Origin: Parachryseolinea silvisoli
GTDB lineage: Bacteria; Bacteroidota; Bacteroidia; Cytophagales; Cyclobacteriaceae
Length of the DNA: 64,000 bases
Reading direction: 5' to 3'
NCBI RefSeq assembly: GCF_021190955.1
Contig: NZ_JAIOAO010000003.1
Span: forward strand, 434,001-498,000
Each line of letters starts with the position of its first letter. Positions within the stretch are counted from its first letter, which is position 1. The position numbers and the translations under genes are program-made. Under the pieces are notes generated by a model. That model worked only from the letters and a program-made list of their open reading frames with translations, was not told the origin of the DNA and searched no databases. Shown one piece after another: positions 1-9,251 of the stretch.

Positions 1-512
1 CTATCTGAAATCTTGCGGCCATTACGAGTCTTCAAGTATATAGCACCAGGATATCCCCTGATCAGGTATTTTTCAAAGAATCATATTCGTCTACCTCATC
101 TTCCGCATATAGTATTAACATGTCGCCAGGTTTGGGCTAAAGATGGTGGCTAAAAAAGAACCAGGTTCTTCTCAAATCTTTGGGCGGGCAATTAAGCCCA
201 TGCGCAAGAAACGTCATGGGGTTTGCACCGATTTGACGGCAGTTTGCGCTATTCCCTTATCCGAAAGGTTTAGAAAGCCTCCGGGCATCCATGTTTAAAA
301 CCGTTGATTTAAAACGTTTGTATAGAATCTTCCGGTGATGGTTAATAGAAGTTTTTTCACTAGAAGTTGAGAAGTTTTATAATACATATTCGGGTGAGCA
401 TGAAAAACTTGTTCCTTGACGGTCGCTGCAGGTTGTATTGCGAAGCTGTCCCGATGCTGAACATTTGCTGGCTTGTGAAAATATCATCTGACAGATGAAA
501 CCGTGATTCTTT
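1..512. other. Left-edge non-coding stretch
   Basis: No convincing gene is seen in these 512 bases. On the minus strand an ATG at 121 opens a 19-codon reading frame that stops at 62-64. A different minus frame then stays open from there to the window edge. Together they could be the start of a frameshifted gene running leftwards, but neither piece is recognisable. The part nearest 513 is AT-rich and presumably holds the promoter of the following operon. No exact TAnnTTTG element was found there. Confidence 0.4.
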
Positions 513-1463
513 TTGCTTATGACGAAAACTAACATATTGTTGTGGATCTGCTGCGTCCTTTACCTGGGAGCGCAGGGCCAGCAGATTTCTAAAGAAGAAC
601 TCGTTTTTCTAACGCCGGAATGGAAGGGAGAGCGGTATACCGATGGAAGACCGAAAGTTCCAGATGCTATTCTTGAGCGAATGAAGTTTGTGACGTTGGA
701 AGAAGCGTGGGCGGTGCTTCGCAATGAAAATTATAAACATCAATACGACGACGGATGGGTAATGATCAATCCCGATAGCGTGCTTGTCGGCAGAGCAGTC
801 ACGGCTACGTTTATGCCCGGTAGGCCGGACATTCATACGGTAATTGATGACCGTGGTCACAACCATGATAAGAGGATCAAATCACAAAATTCGTGGCCAA
901 TCGACCTGTTAACAAAGCGCGATGTGTATGTCGTAGATCAATTTGGCGCGCACGAGGACGGCCCGACTATCGGTGATAACCTGGGCAACTCTATTTTTGC
1001 GAAGACGGGAAACGGTATAGTATATAATGGTGCAGTACGCGATATCAACGGTCTTAGGGAAATCGGGTCCTTCACGTCTTTTTTTCGGAGTTACCATCCG
1101 TCGCATCACCTGAATGATCCTAAGGGGCAACTCAATACGACGTTGGTTGGTATCAATACGCCGACGCGCATTGGAAAGGCAACGGTCATGCCGGGCGATG
1201 TGGTATTAGGAAGAGATGGTGGAGTAATTTTTATTCCGGCCCACCTGGCCGAAAAGGTAGTGAAGACATCCGAGATCGTACGGCTTCGTGATATGTTTGG
1301 TCATCAGCGCTTGCGCGAACAAAAGTATACGCCGGGTGAAATTGATTCCCGATGGTCGGAAGAGATCGAAAAGGATTTTTCGAAATGGTTAACCAGCAAT
1401 ATCGATACGCTACCGGTACCCAAAGAACAAATTCAGGAATTGCTAAAGCAACGTACGTGGTAG
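513..1463 (+). CDS. Exported RraA-like family protein (possible keto-acid aldolase)
   Basis: A 316-residue protein with a hydrophobic N-terminal signal ending near AQGQQ (about residue 23), so it probably acts in the periplasm. Two stretches match the RraA / HMG-aldolase / dimethylmenaquinone-methyltransferase-like fold: NGAVRDINGL, carrying the Arg-Asp pair that binds metal and substrate in this family, and PGDVVLGRDGGVIFIP, the typical C-terminal strand. Family members include metal-dependent aldolases of 4-hydroxy-4-methyl-2-oxoglutarate type and RNase E inhibitor proteins; an exported form fits an enzyme rather than an RNase regulator (inference). It lies 24 bases upstream of an exported enolase-superfamily dehydratase and is probably co-transcribed with it. 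A possible role is cleavage of the 2-keto-3-deoxy acid made by that neighbour. The family call is firm; the substrate is unknown. Two in-frame ATGs (513 and 519) are possible starts. Confidence 0.8.
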   Translation: MLMTKTNILLWICCVLYLGAQGQQISKEELVFLTPEWKGERYTDGRPKVPDAILERMKFVTLEEAWAVLRNENYKHQYDDGWVMINPDSVLVGRAVTATFMPGRPDIHTVIDDRGHNHDKRIKSQNSWPIDLLTKRDVYVVDQFGAHEDGPTIGDNLGNSIFAKTGNGIVYNGAVRDINGLREIGSFTSFFRSYHPSHHLNDPKGQLNTTLVGINTPTRIGKATVMPGDVVLGRDGGVIFIPAHLAEKVVKTSEIVRLRDMFGHQRLREQKYTPGEIDSRWSEEIEKDFSKWLTSNIDTLPVPKEQIQELLKQRTW

Positions 1464-1487
1464 TGCGCCCCTATAAACCTTATATAC

Positions 1488-2771
1488 ATGGAAAATATTT
1501 CGTCGAGAAGAGCCTTTTTTAAAAAGGCCATTACCACGGGGGCTGCGGTGTCTGCGGCAGGCGCGTTGTTCGGAACCGGCCTGGTGCAGGCGGCAGATCG
1601 AAACCCGATGTATTCAAAGCCCGCCGACCTGAAGATTACCGAAGTTCAGTGCGCCTTTATACGATTTGGACATGGGCTCTTCGTGAAGATACACACCAAT
1701 CAGGGTATCTATGGGTGTGGCGAAGGCGTCGATGCCGTGGCTGGTACCTACCACTTTGTCAAGATGCTGGAGCGAAGATTGAAAGGCAAAAACCCCTTGA
1801 ATGTACACCGCTTATTTGACGATCTGCGCAAGTCGGGTGTCTTTGAAGGCGCACAATCCGGTATGTTTGTGGCCGTATTGTCGGCTATCGAAACGGCGCT
1901 ATGGGATATCATGGGCAAGGCGCTAGACGTTCCGGTATACCAGTTGCTGGGCGGGAAGTTTCGGGACAAAATCCGAGTGTACTGCGATACGGCCTTGTAT
2001 CAGCAGAATCTGCCAACGCCGGACGATTTTGCAAAGGCGGCGTTAGAGGCTAAGAATATGGGATTTACAGCCATCAAGTTTGATCTTGATCAGCGGAACG
2101 ATCCCAACAAGTATGATCTGTACAATTGGACGGCTAGCCCCGGAGAATTGACACGGATGGTTGATCAGGTGACGGCGGCGCGGCAGGCGGTGGGTCCCAA
2201 TATCGATATATGCTGCGATATGCACGGGCGATATGATACCATTACGGGGCAACAAATTGCCAGGCGACTGGAGCCGCTTAACCTGATGTGGCTGGAAGAG
2301 CCGATTCCTGCGGAGAACCCCGAAGCATACAAAATTATATCCGACGCCACGGCAACGCCCATCTGTGCAGGCGAAAATCTTTTCCTGGCGTATGGTTTCA
2401 GAAGGCTGCTGGAGATCGGTGCAGTGGACATCATCATGCCCGACCTCCAGAAAGTCGGAGGATTAGGTGAAGGCCAGCGCATCGCCAATCTGGCTAACCT
2501 GTACTATGTTCCTTTCGCCCCGCATATGGTTGCCTCCTATTTGGGCGCCATGGCATCGTGCCACGTTTGTGCTTCTGTTCCGAACTTTATGATTTTGGAG
2601 TGGCAATCTTACTTTCACACAGACCCGATGTTTAAAGATATCGTGACGTTTGACGGTCCCATGGTCGAGAATGGGTTCATCACAGTTTCTGAAAAGCCTG
2701 GTATCGGTGTAGATATTAACGTAGAGGGAATGAAGAAGTATGCCACGGAAGGCTACCCATTCTTTAAATAG
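1488..2771 (+). CDS. Tat-exported mandelate racemase/muconate lactonizing enzyme family dehydratase
   Basis: A 427-residue enolase-superfamily enzyme. The N-terminus has a twin-arginine signal (SSRRAFFKKA, residues 5-14) followed by an Ala/Gly-rich hydrophobic stretch, so export of the folded protein is likely. The capping domain is followed by a barrel with the expected catalytic line-up: K197 in IKFDLD, D244 in CDMHG, E270 in WLEEP, E296 in AGENL and H346 in PHM. This pattern is typical of acid-sugar dehydratases (galactonate, gluconate or mannonate type), which turn an aldonate into a 2-keto-3-deoxy acid using Mg2+. It sits between the RraA-like gene and a SusC/SusD pair, which suggests that sugar acids are processed in the periplasm. 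The exact sugar acid cannot be read from sequence. Confidence 0.87.
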   Translation: MENISSRRAFFKKAITTGAAVSAAGALFGTGLVQAADRNPMYSKPADLKITEVQCAFIRFGHGLFVKIHTNQGIYGCGEGVDAVAGTYHFVKMLERRLKGKNPLNVHRLFDDLRKSGVFEGAQSGMFVAVLSAIETALWDIMGKALDVPVYQLLGGKFRDKIRVYCDTALYQQNLPTPDDFAKAALEAKNMGFTAIKFDLDQRNDPNKYDLYNWTASPGELTRMVDQVTAARQAVGPNIDICCDMHGRYDTITGQQIARRLEPLNLMWLEEPIPAENPEAYKIISDATATPICAGENLFLAYGFRRLLEIGAVDIIMPDLQKVGGLGEGQRIANLANLYYVPFAPHMVASYLGAMASCHVCASVPNFMILEWQSYFHTDPMFKDIVTFDGPMVENGFITVSEKPGIGVDINVEGMKKYATEGYPFFK

Positions 2772-2851
2772 AGGTATGGATTTCTGGCAGTGACGTTGCG
2801 CCGGTTAGTTAAATGTAAGACGTCTACCAATATACATTTCCATGTTTTGCC

Positions 2852-2888
2852 GCGGCACAGGGAGCGATAGCCCTGTGCCGCTCTTTTT
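2852..2888 (+). terminator. Rho-independent terminator
   Basis: A perfect 11-bp inverted repeat (GCGGCACAGGG at 2852-2862 and CCCTGTGCCGC at 2871-2881) encloses an 8-base loop and is followed by TCTTTTT. It lies 80 bases after the dehydratase stop codon and before susC. It would end or attenuate the RraA/dehydratase transcript, so the SusC/SusD pair may have its own promoter in 2889-3036. Confidence 0.9.
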
Positions 2889-3036
2889 GGATAACGCTGG
2901 TTTAAATGGTCATCGCAATCGTGTGCAATATTCAACGGTGTTTGTTATTGGAAGTATGACAGAGGGGTGACCGATATCTTCGTTACCGTGGCCTTGCCGA
3001 ATAGCCACGTCAATTCTTAACCCTAACCTAGTAAAC

Positions 3037-6000
3037 ATGCTAAAACATTACTTAATCGTTTTGATTGGTGCACTTTGTATAGTGTGTCCTCATACGTCAG
3101 CCCTCGGCAGCGGATCGCGGGTTGCAGGTTCGTTCTTACCACTGCCACAGCAGCAAACGATTCGTGGGACCGTAACGGATGAGAACGGCGTTGTTTTTCC
3201 CGGCGTCAATGTGGTTGTGCAAGGTACTGGAATCGGTACGGTGACCAGTTCCGAAGGAATGTATTCACTGGACATTCCCGCAGGAGCAACAACACTTGTT
3301 TTTTCATTTGTCGGATATATTGCGCAGCCGGTGCCGATCGATGGAAAAACCACTATTGATGTCGCGCTTGCCCCCGACGTCGCCTCCCTGGGCGAAGTGG
3401 TGATAACCGCGTTAGGTATTCAGAAGGAATCGAAGAAGCTTGGTTACGCCGTTGAAACGGTGCAGCTCGATGCACTGCAGAAAAACAGAACAGTCAATGT
3501 AGGAGAATCGCTGGAAGGCAAAGTCGCCGGGCTGGATATCTCGCCGCCGTCGTCGGGGGCCGGAGCCAGTACAAAAATCCGTCTCCGTGGTCAGTCCGGC
3601 TTCGCAGGTGCGAATAATTCACCGCTTATCGTAATCAACGGTCTCCCCATGGATCAAGGCGCCCAGAGCGCCAATGGCAACGATTCGCGTGATCGGGGTG
3701 ACAATCTTCAGATCGTCAGTCCGGACGATATCGAAAGTATGACCGTATTGAAGGGCGCGACGGCAGCGGCGTTATATGGTTCACGCGCGGCGAATGGTGC
3801 TGTCATCATCACGACAAAATCAGGTAGGAATAGCCACGGCATTGGGGTGGAGCTTAATTCTAATTATACGCTCGGCCGCGTCATGGATTTTACCGATTTC
3901 CAACACGAGTTTGGGCAGGGTCAATTGGGTAATAGACCGACTACACAAGGCAACGCTGTGTCCACTGGCATGTTGGGCTGGGGCGCAAGGTTGGATGGAG
4001 AACCGACGATCAATTTTGATGGCCAAATGAGGCCCTACACGGCCAACCCAAACCGCATCAAAGAGTTCTTTCGCGACGCCCGGACATTCGCCAATACGGT
4101 GGCAGTCTCCGGCGGCGGCGCGAATGGCAATTTTAGACTATCCTATTCAAAAACAGATGCTGAAGGGATCACGCCGGATAATACGTATTCCAAGGATATT
4201 GCTAACCTGGGGCTTCAACAGAATGTCACCGACAGGCTGAGCGTTACCGCGAACATCAACTTCTCGCACGAGATCAACAAGAACCCGCCGCAGGTAGGTG
4301 TACAAGGACCCGGCGCAGCCAACTTTCTATACCGGATGTCCACCTCAGTTCCGTTGAGCGCATTAGAGGAAAATGCTGTTGCGCCGAATGGTACGGAAAC
4401 ACCAACGTCCGGATTTCAGACGACGCTGATCAATCCTTACTTCCAGATGGGACGGCAGTTCTTTAAGAACAAGAAAGACCGCTTTCTGGGAACGGCCACC
4501 GTGCGTTATAAGCTGACAGACTGGTTGTTTATACAAGGTCGGTATAACTACGACTACGGTGTAGGATTGACCGAGTACAATACGCCTACGGGTATGGGAA
4601 CATCTACCCCGTACAATTCCGCAGGCACCGCTTTCAACGGTACATATGATGCCAACGACGCACAGGGCACGCAGGTGAACACCGATTTCCTGCTCGGCGC
4701 AAATAAAGAGTTCGGTAATTTTTCTGTTGATGCCAGCGTTGGGGGAAATATTTTCAAACGCAGCAATCGCACGGCTAACCTGAGCGTGCGGGAGTTCACG
4801 ATACGCGATGTTTATTCATTTGCCAACGGTGTCATCAAAACGAACGTCGATGATACGCGGCTTACAGACTATACTATTTCCCGTGACCAGGTCAATTCAT
4901 TGTATGGGTTGCTGGAGTTGGGGTATAAGGGAATGTTATACTTGAATATTACCGGCAGACAGGACTGGTTCTCGGTATTAAACCCTGAAAATAACAGCGA
5001 GTTTTATCCTTCCGTGTCGGGTAGCTTTGTTTTCTCGGAAATTTTACCTGACGCCGAGTGGTTGTCGTATGGTAAGCTGCGGGGCTCGTGGGCGCGCGTG
5101 GGAAGCGCCAACGGTGTATCTCCTTACGAGGGTACTTTGCTTTATGGGTTGGTGCAAAATCAATTTAACGGTCAGACGCTCGGCACCATTCCCAGTACAA
5201 CCTCTCCGAATCGGTCGCTTACTCCCTTCACCGTGACAGAAAAAGAACTCGGTCTGGAGGCGAGGCTTTTCAACAGTAAAGTCAGGTTGGATATAGCAGC
5301 CTACGAAAAAGTTACCACGGACCAGATCCTCAATGTCCAGGTTTCCAACGCCTCGGGCTATCTCGATACAAAACGCAATATCGGATCGCTTCAAAATCGC
5401 GGCATGGAACTCATGGTAGAGGTTGTGCCGGTTCAATACACCAATTTTAAATGGACGACTTCTTTTAACACGGCGCTGAATACAACGGAAGTGCTCGCCC
5501 TGGCCCCCGGCGTGAACAGGTTTACCGTGCAATCATTCTCGGGCAACGAGTTCATCGGGTCGTTGGTATATGAAGTCGGGCTACCGCTCAATCAACTTTC
5601 TGCCCGCACGTATCAGCGGAATGAGAACGGGCAGATCGTGGTAAATGATAATGGAACGTTGATAGCGACGGCCCAAAATGTGAATTTTGGAAGCGCGCTT
5701 CCCAAGTGGACGGGGGGCTGGGTGAACACCCTGTCGTATAAAAACCTGAGCTTGATGGTACATGTCGATTTCAAAGCGGGCGGTAAGATCCTTTCTTCAA
5801 CAGCCTTGAATGGGTTACGGCAGGGGCATACAAAAGCTTCCCTGGTTGGCCGTCGTGAAGGTGAAACAGGGGTGGTGTTCGATGCTGTATATGCCAATGG
5901 TGAAAGAAATACCAGCGCGGTGAATCCGCAGGATTTTTACACCGGATACCGCAATGCGCAGATCGCCGATCCCTTCATCTTTAAATCGGACTTTGTCAAA

Positions 6001-6234
6001 CTGAGAAATATAATGCTTAGTTATGATTTGACCTCGTGGGTGAAAAGCCGCGTGAAGTTTATCCAGGGGCTGGCATTGTCCGCGTCTTGCCGTAACGTGG
6101 CGATTCTGTATAAAGACTTGGCTGATCTGGATCCGGAGGCGTTTGCGTCTTCCGGTGATAACCGGGTAGGGTATGAGCAGACCTCGCTGCCGACGACGCG
6201 TAACTACAGCATTAACCTGAATGTTAAATTCTAA
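3037..6234 (+). CDS. SusC/RagA-family TonB-linked outer membrane transporter
   Basis: A 1,065-residue protein, the usual SusC size. It has a signal peptide, then a carboxypeptidase-regulatory-like domain starting near IRGTVTDENG (about residues 42-115), a TonB-box-like segment at EVVITALGIQ, a plug domain containing the family sequence LKGATAAALYGSRAANGAVIITTK in its variant form, and a long beta-barrel ending in the aromatic NLNVKF. SusC proteins import oligosaccharides through the outer membrane using TonB energy, with a SusD lipoprotein as lid. The susD partner follows at once, overlapping or abutting the end of this gene. With the exported sugar-acid enzymes upstream and the pentonate operon downstream, the cargo may be a uronate- or pentose-containing oligosaccharide (inference). 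Confidence 0.95.
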   Translation: MLKHYLIVLIGALCIVCPHTSALGSGSRVAGSFLPLPQQQTIRGTVTDENGVVFPGVNVVVQGTGIGTVTSSEGMYSLDIPAGATTLVFSFVGYIAQPVPIDGKTTIDVALAPDVASLGEVVITALGIQKESKKLGYAVETVQLDALQKNRTVNVGESLEGKVAGLDISPPSSGAGASTKIRLRGQSGFAGANNSPLIVINGLPMDQGAQSANGNDSRDRGDNLQIVSPDDIESMTVLKGATAAALYGSRAANGAVIITTKSGRNSHGIGVELNSNYTLGRVMDFTDFQHEFGQGQLGNRPTTQGNAVSTGMLGWGARLDGEPTINFDGQMRPYTANPNRIKEFFRDARTFANTVAVSGGGANGNFRLSYSKTDAEGITPDNTYSKDIANLGLQQNVTDRLSVTANINFSHEINKNPPQVGVQGPGAANFLYRMSTSVPLSALEENAVAPNGTETPTSGFQTTLINPYFQMGRQFFKNKKDRFLGTATVRYKLTDWLFIQGRYNYDYGVGLTEYNTPTGMGTSTPYNSAGTAFNGTYDANDAQGTQVNTDFLLGANKEFGNFSVDASVGGNIFKRSNRTANLSVREFTIRDVYSFANGVIKTNVDDTRLTDYTISRDQVNSLYGLLELGYKGMLYLNITGRQDWFSVLNPENNSEFYPSVSGSFVFSEILPDAEWLSYGKLRGSWARVGSANGVSPYEGTLLYGLVQNQFNGQTLGTIPSTTSPNRSLTPFTVTEKELGLEARLFNSKVRLDIAAYEKVTTDQILNVQVSNASGYLDTKRNIGSLQNRGMELMVEVVPVQYTNFKWTTSFNTALNTTEVLALAPGVNRFTVQSFSGNEFIGSLVYEVGLPLNQLSARTYQRNENGQIVVNDNGTLIATAQNVNFGSALPKWTGGWVNTLSYKNLSLMVHVDFKAGGKILSSTALNGLRQGHTKASLVGRREGETGVVFDAVYANGERNTSAVNPQDFYTGYRNAQIADPFIFKSDFVKLRNIMLSYDLTSWVKSRVKFIQGLALSASCRNVAILYKDLADLDPEAFASSGDNRVGYEQTSLPTTRNYSINLNVKF

Positions 6235-6244
6235 GAAACTGATT

Positions 6245-7804
6245 ATGAGAAAATATATAATTCTTCTGGTATCTGTGACAATCCTCGGTTTTTGGGGATG
6301 TGATAATGGTTTTGAGGAAATGAACAAGAATCCATATGGCGTTACAAAAATTGACCCGGCATTGCTCTTTGCCAATGCCGTGCGGACCACGCACACAGGA
6401 TCGTGGGAAGGTGAGCAGACTATCGTACAACAATTTTTAAATGCATACGATCTTGGTGCTACTTCTGGGTTTAATTTCAATCTGGATAATAACAATTTCA
6501 ATAACCTAAAATGGAACGCCAATTATGAAAATACCATTAAGTTGCTTGTTCAGGCGATTGCGCTAGCGAAGGAAGAGCCGCAGGGGAACGTAAACCTGAT
6601 GAGTATGATGCGTATCTGGAAGGCTTATGTGTTTATGACCTTAGTGGATACCTACGGTGATGTGCCATATTACGCCGCCGGCGGAGCGTATTTAGAGCAG
6701 AATTTTTTTCCTGAATATGATGATGACGAGGAAATATACGAGGACTTGTATCGGGAGTTGACGGCGGCGTCGAACGCGTTGGATCCTGCGGGCAGCTATG
6801 TTCCAGAAGATTTGTTCTATGGTTTTTCTTCTGCCACGCCTGCTGTCACGGCTGACGTTCAGGCAGGAAAATGGAAAAAGCTGGCCAATTCACTATTGCT
6901 GCGACTGGGCATGCGGTATTCGAAGATTAACCCCGGCAAGGCCAAAGACATTGTCGCCGAGGCCGTCAATGCGGGTGTGATGGAAACGAACGCCGACAAC
7001 GCCTACCTGCGGTTTACTACCGTATATCCCAACCAGCTTAACCAGGGACCACGAACCATTAATCCACGTTATTATTATTTGGCCGAGCCGTTCGTTGATC
7101 AACTGAAAGCCACAAACGATCCGCGGGCTAAATACATCTGGGGCAAATATGCCGAGCCGAACGATGCTCCGAATGCAATTCCCGATGTTTCCCCCGCGAA
7201 TCAGGTCGGCTTTCCCGTGGGGTACAACCAAAATACCATCACGGAGCATCCGGACTACCAGGGAACCGCAGGCCAGGGTTTTAATTACTCGCAGCTCAAT
7301 TTTAGTGTCGTAGGCAGTGCCATTGCACCTATATTCTTTGTTACAAACGCACAGACAAAGTTGTTGATGGCAGAGGCTGCTCACCTGGGATGGATCGATG
7401 GCGCTGCGCAGCAGTATTACGAGGAAGGGGTACGCGCAAGCATGGATGAATGGTCGCTCTATCCGAATACACCGGACGTTGCCATCACACTGGAAGAGCA
7501 GGACGATTACCTGGCGCTTCCCGAAGTGGTCTTTAACACGAACGATGCGCTGGAGCTGATCAATACACAATATTGGATCGTAAATGTCGCGAACGGTGCC
7601 GAGGCTTTTGCCAACTTCAGACGAAGCGGATTTCCGACGCTTACGCCCAATGCTGTCAACGGGGGGCTTGGCGGAGGGGGCTTTGCGCGACGTATGGCCT
7701 ATCCGGACGATGAAAGTTCTGAGAATGAAACCAGCTATCAGGCCGCTGCGCTGGCCATCGGTGGTGACAACCTGACCACCCGCGTGTTTTGGGATAACCC
7801 TTAG
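6245..7804 (+). CDS. SusD-like (SusD/RagB type 2) starch-binding outer membrane lipoprotein
   Basis: The protein is 519 residues from the ATG at 6245. This start gives a clean lipoprotein signal (MRKYIILL..., lipobox FWGC) just after the susC stop at 6234. An upstream in-frame start at 6221 would only add eight residues and overlap susC. The sequence has the SusD-like_2 pattern: NGFEEMNKNPYGVTKIDPALLFANA near the N-terminus, helical TPR-like repeats (MRIWKAYVFMTLVDTYGDVPY) and LMAEAAHLGW in the C-terminal half. SusD proteins cap the SusC barrel and bind the glycan at the cell surface. The C-terminus ends in a Gly-rich segment and TTRVFWDNP, usual for this subgroup. Confidence 0.93.
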   Translation: MRKYIILLVSVTILGFWGCDNGFEEMNKNPYGVTKIDPALLFANAVRTTHTGSWEGEQTIVQQFLNAYDLGATSGFNFNLDNNNFNNLKWNANYENTIKLLVQAIALAKEEPQGNVNLMSMMRIWKAYVFMTLVDTYGDVPYYAAGGAYLEQNFFPEYDDDEEIYEDLYRELTAASNALDPAGSYVPEDLFYGFSSATPAVTADVQAGKWKKLANSLLLRLGMRYSKINPGKAKDIVAEAVNAGVMETNADNAYLRFTTVYPNQLNQGPRTINPRYYYLAEPFVDQLKATNDPRAKYIWGKYAEPNDAPNAIPDVSPANQVGFPVGYNQNTITEHPDYQGTAGQGFNYSQLNFSVVGSAIAPIFFVTNAQTKLLMAEAAHLGWIDGAAQQYYEEGVRASMDEWSLYPNTPDVAITLEEQDDYLALPEVVFNTNDALELINTQYWIVNVANGAEAFANFRRSGFPTLTPNAVNGGLGGGGFARRMAYPDDESSENETSYQAAALAIGGDNLTTRVFWDNP

Positions 7805-7854
7805 GCCTGCCTGATGTTCGTACACAGGTAATAGTGTCTGGAAGCGATAGTATC

Positions 7855-7895
7855 GGCGGAGTATACGGATTCTTATGATTCCGGCATATTCCGCC
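7855..7895. terminator. Possible bidirectional terminator between convergent genes
   Basis: An imperfect inverted repeat (GGCGGAGTATACGGA at 7855-7869 against TCCGGCATATTCCGCC at 7880-7895) lies in the 121-base gap between the susD stop (plus strand) and the GntP stop (minus strand). T-runs are short on both sides. The position between converging genes favours a terminator; the stem mismatches lower confidence. Confidence 0.5.
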
Positions 7896-7925
7896 TTTAT
7901 CGTATCAACAAGTCAAACGGTTGCT

Positions 7926-9239
7926 TCACATCAGATAGTTGAGACACAAGACACCCAGGAGGCCGACGACCGATACGATTGATTCCATGATCGTCCAGGA
8001 GCGTAGCGTGTCCGTTATTGTCAATCCGAAATACTCCTTAAACAGCCAGAATGCCGTATCGTTGACATGCGAACAAAACAGGCTTCCTGCGCCGATGGAT
8101 AGCACCATGAGATTTGGATCGACTCCCACCTGCAAAGCAAGCGGCGAGAGAATGCCGGCAGCCGTCAGGCCGGCGATCGTAGCCGAGCCAAGCGCTATCC
8201 GAAGGCCGGCGGCTACCAGCCACGCGAGGAGCAGGGGAGGTAACGGCCAGCTTTTTAAACTTGTGGCCAGTGCGTTGCTGACGCCGCTATCGACGAATAT
8301 TTGCTTTAAAATGCCGGCGCTGCCAATGATCAGCAGAATCATGGAAATGTCTTTGACGGCGTCGGCATAGACCGCCATGATCTGGGAAATCTTTTTGCCG
8401 CCGCGGATGCCCAGCGAATACGTGCTGATCACAATCGTCAGCACCATGGCGATATTGGGATCAGCAAAAAAAGCGAAGATGTTTTGTGCGGAATCATTCA
8501 GGCTATATATTTTCTCAAGTACTGTTGCCGCACCGATGGTAATGACCGGAAGTAATGACGATACAAAACTGTTGACGACACCGGGCAAATCGGCGTCGGC
8601 GTTTGTCGTACAAAGGCTCACGGTTGGATCAGAGGAGGCGATGTGTTTCAACGATCGCGCAAACAACGGACCGGCAATGATGATTGCCGGGATGGCGATG
8701 ATAATGCCGTAGCTGAAGGTCGTGGCCATGTCGGCGTGAAACTGCATCACGAGCGCCATAGGCGAAGGATGAGGGGGAAGGAAGCCATGCATGACGGACA
8801 GGGAGGCAAGCATGGGAAGGCCGATGTATACCAGTGGAAGCTTATAACGGTAGGCCACTGAGAAAATAATTGGCATGAGCAGTACAAACCCTACGTTGTA
8901 GTATAAGGGTATTCCGACCAGAAAGCCGGTGAATGCCATCGCCCACACCAGATGACGTGTTCCAAACAGGCGCTGCATCGTGTCGGCAATGCGTTGCGCA
9001 GCACCGCTTTCGGCCACGAGTTTACCGAGCATCGCGCCCAGCACAATGACGATCACCAGAGAACCCAGCGTATTGCCTATGCCAGTAGTGACAGATTGTG
9101 AAATTTTGCTTAACGGCATTTTTAGTAACACACCTGAAAGTATGGACACGCCGAGGAACGCCAGGAATGGATTGATCTTGCCCCAGGTTATCGACAAGAC
9201 TAAGCAGCCCACACAGGCAAACAGAATGAAAAATGTCAT
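7926..9239 (-). CDS. GntP-family gluconate/aldonate:H+ symporter
   Basis: A 437-residue, very hydrophobic protein with about 12 predicted membrane segments. It carries GntP-family features: the N-terminal INPFLAFLGVSI segment, TGIGNTLGSLVIVIVLGAMLG in part, VGIPLYYNVGFVLLMPI and HGFLPPHPSP, the last being characteristic of gluconate permeases. The family imports gluconate and other sugar acids with protons. It is the last gene of a five-gene minus-strand operon and starts 12 bases after the aldonate dehydratase stop. In that context the substrate is probably a pentonate or related acid that feeds the dehydratase; this is inference. Confidence 0.9.
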   Translation of the reverse strand: MTFFILFACVGCLVLSITWGKINPFLAFLGVSILSGVLLKMPLSKISQSVTTGIGNTLGSLVIVIVLGAMLGKLVAESGAAQRIADTMQRLFGTRHLVWAMAFTGFLVGIPLYYNVGFVLLMPIIFSVAYRYKLPLVYIGLPMLASLSVMHGFLPPHPSPMALVMQFHADMATTFSYGIIIAIPAIIIAGPLFARSLKHIASSDPTVSLCTTNADADLPGVVNSFVSSLLPVITIGAATVLEKIYSLNDSAQNIFAFFADPNIAMVLTIVISTYSLGIRGGKKISQIMAVYADAVKDISMILLIIGSAGILKQIFVDSGVSNALATSLKSWPLPPLLLAWLVAAGLRIALGSATIAGLTAAGILSPLALQVGVDPNLMVLSIGAGSLFCSHVNDTAFWLFKEYFGLTITDTLRSWTIMESIVSVVGLLGVLCLNYLM

Positions 9240-9251
9240 CGGTAGACGGGG

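Noticed and set aside
5815-6522. 235-codon open frame on the minus strand
   Set aside because: It lies opposite susC and susD, spans their junction, has no recognisable domain and follows from codon bias of the real genes.
6893-7825. 310-codon open frame on the minus strand
   Set aside because: Shadow of susD; no protein-like features or matching neighbours.
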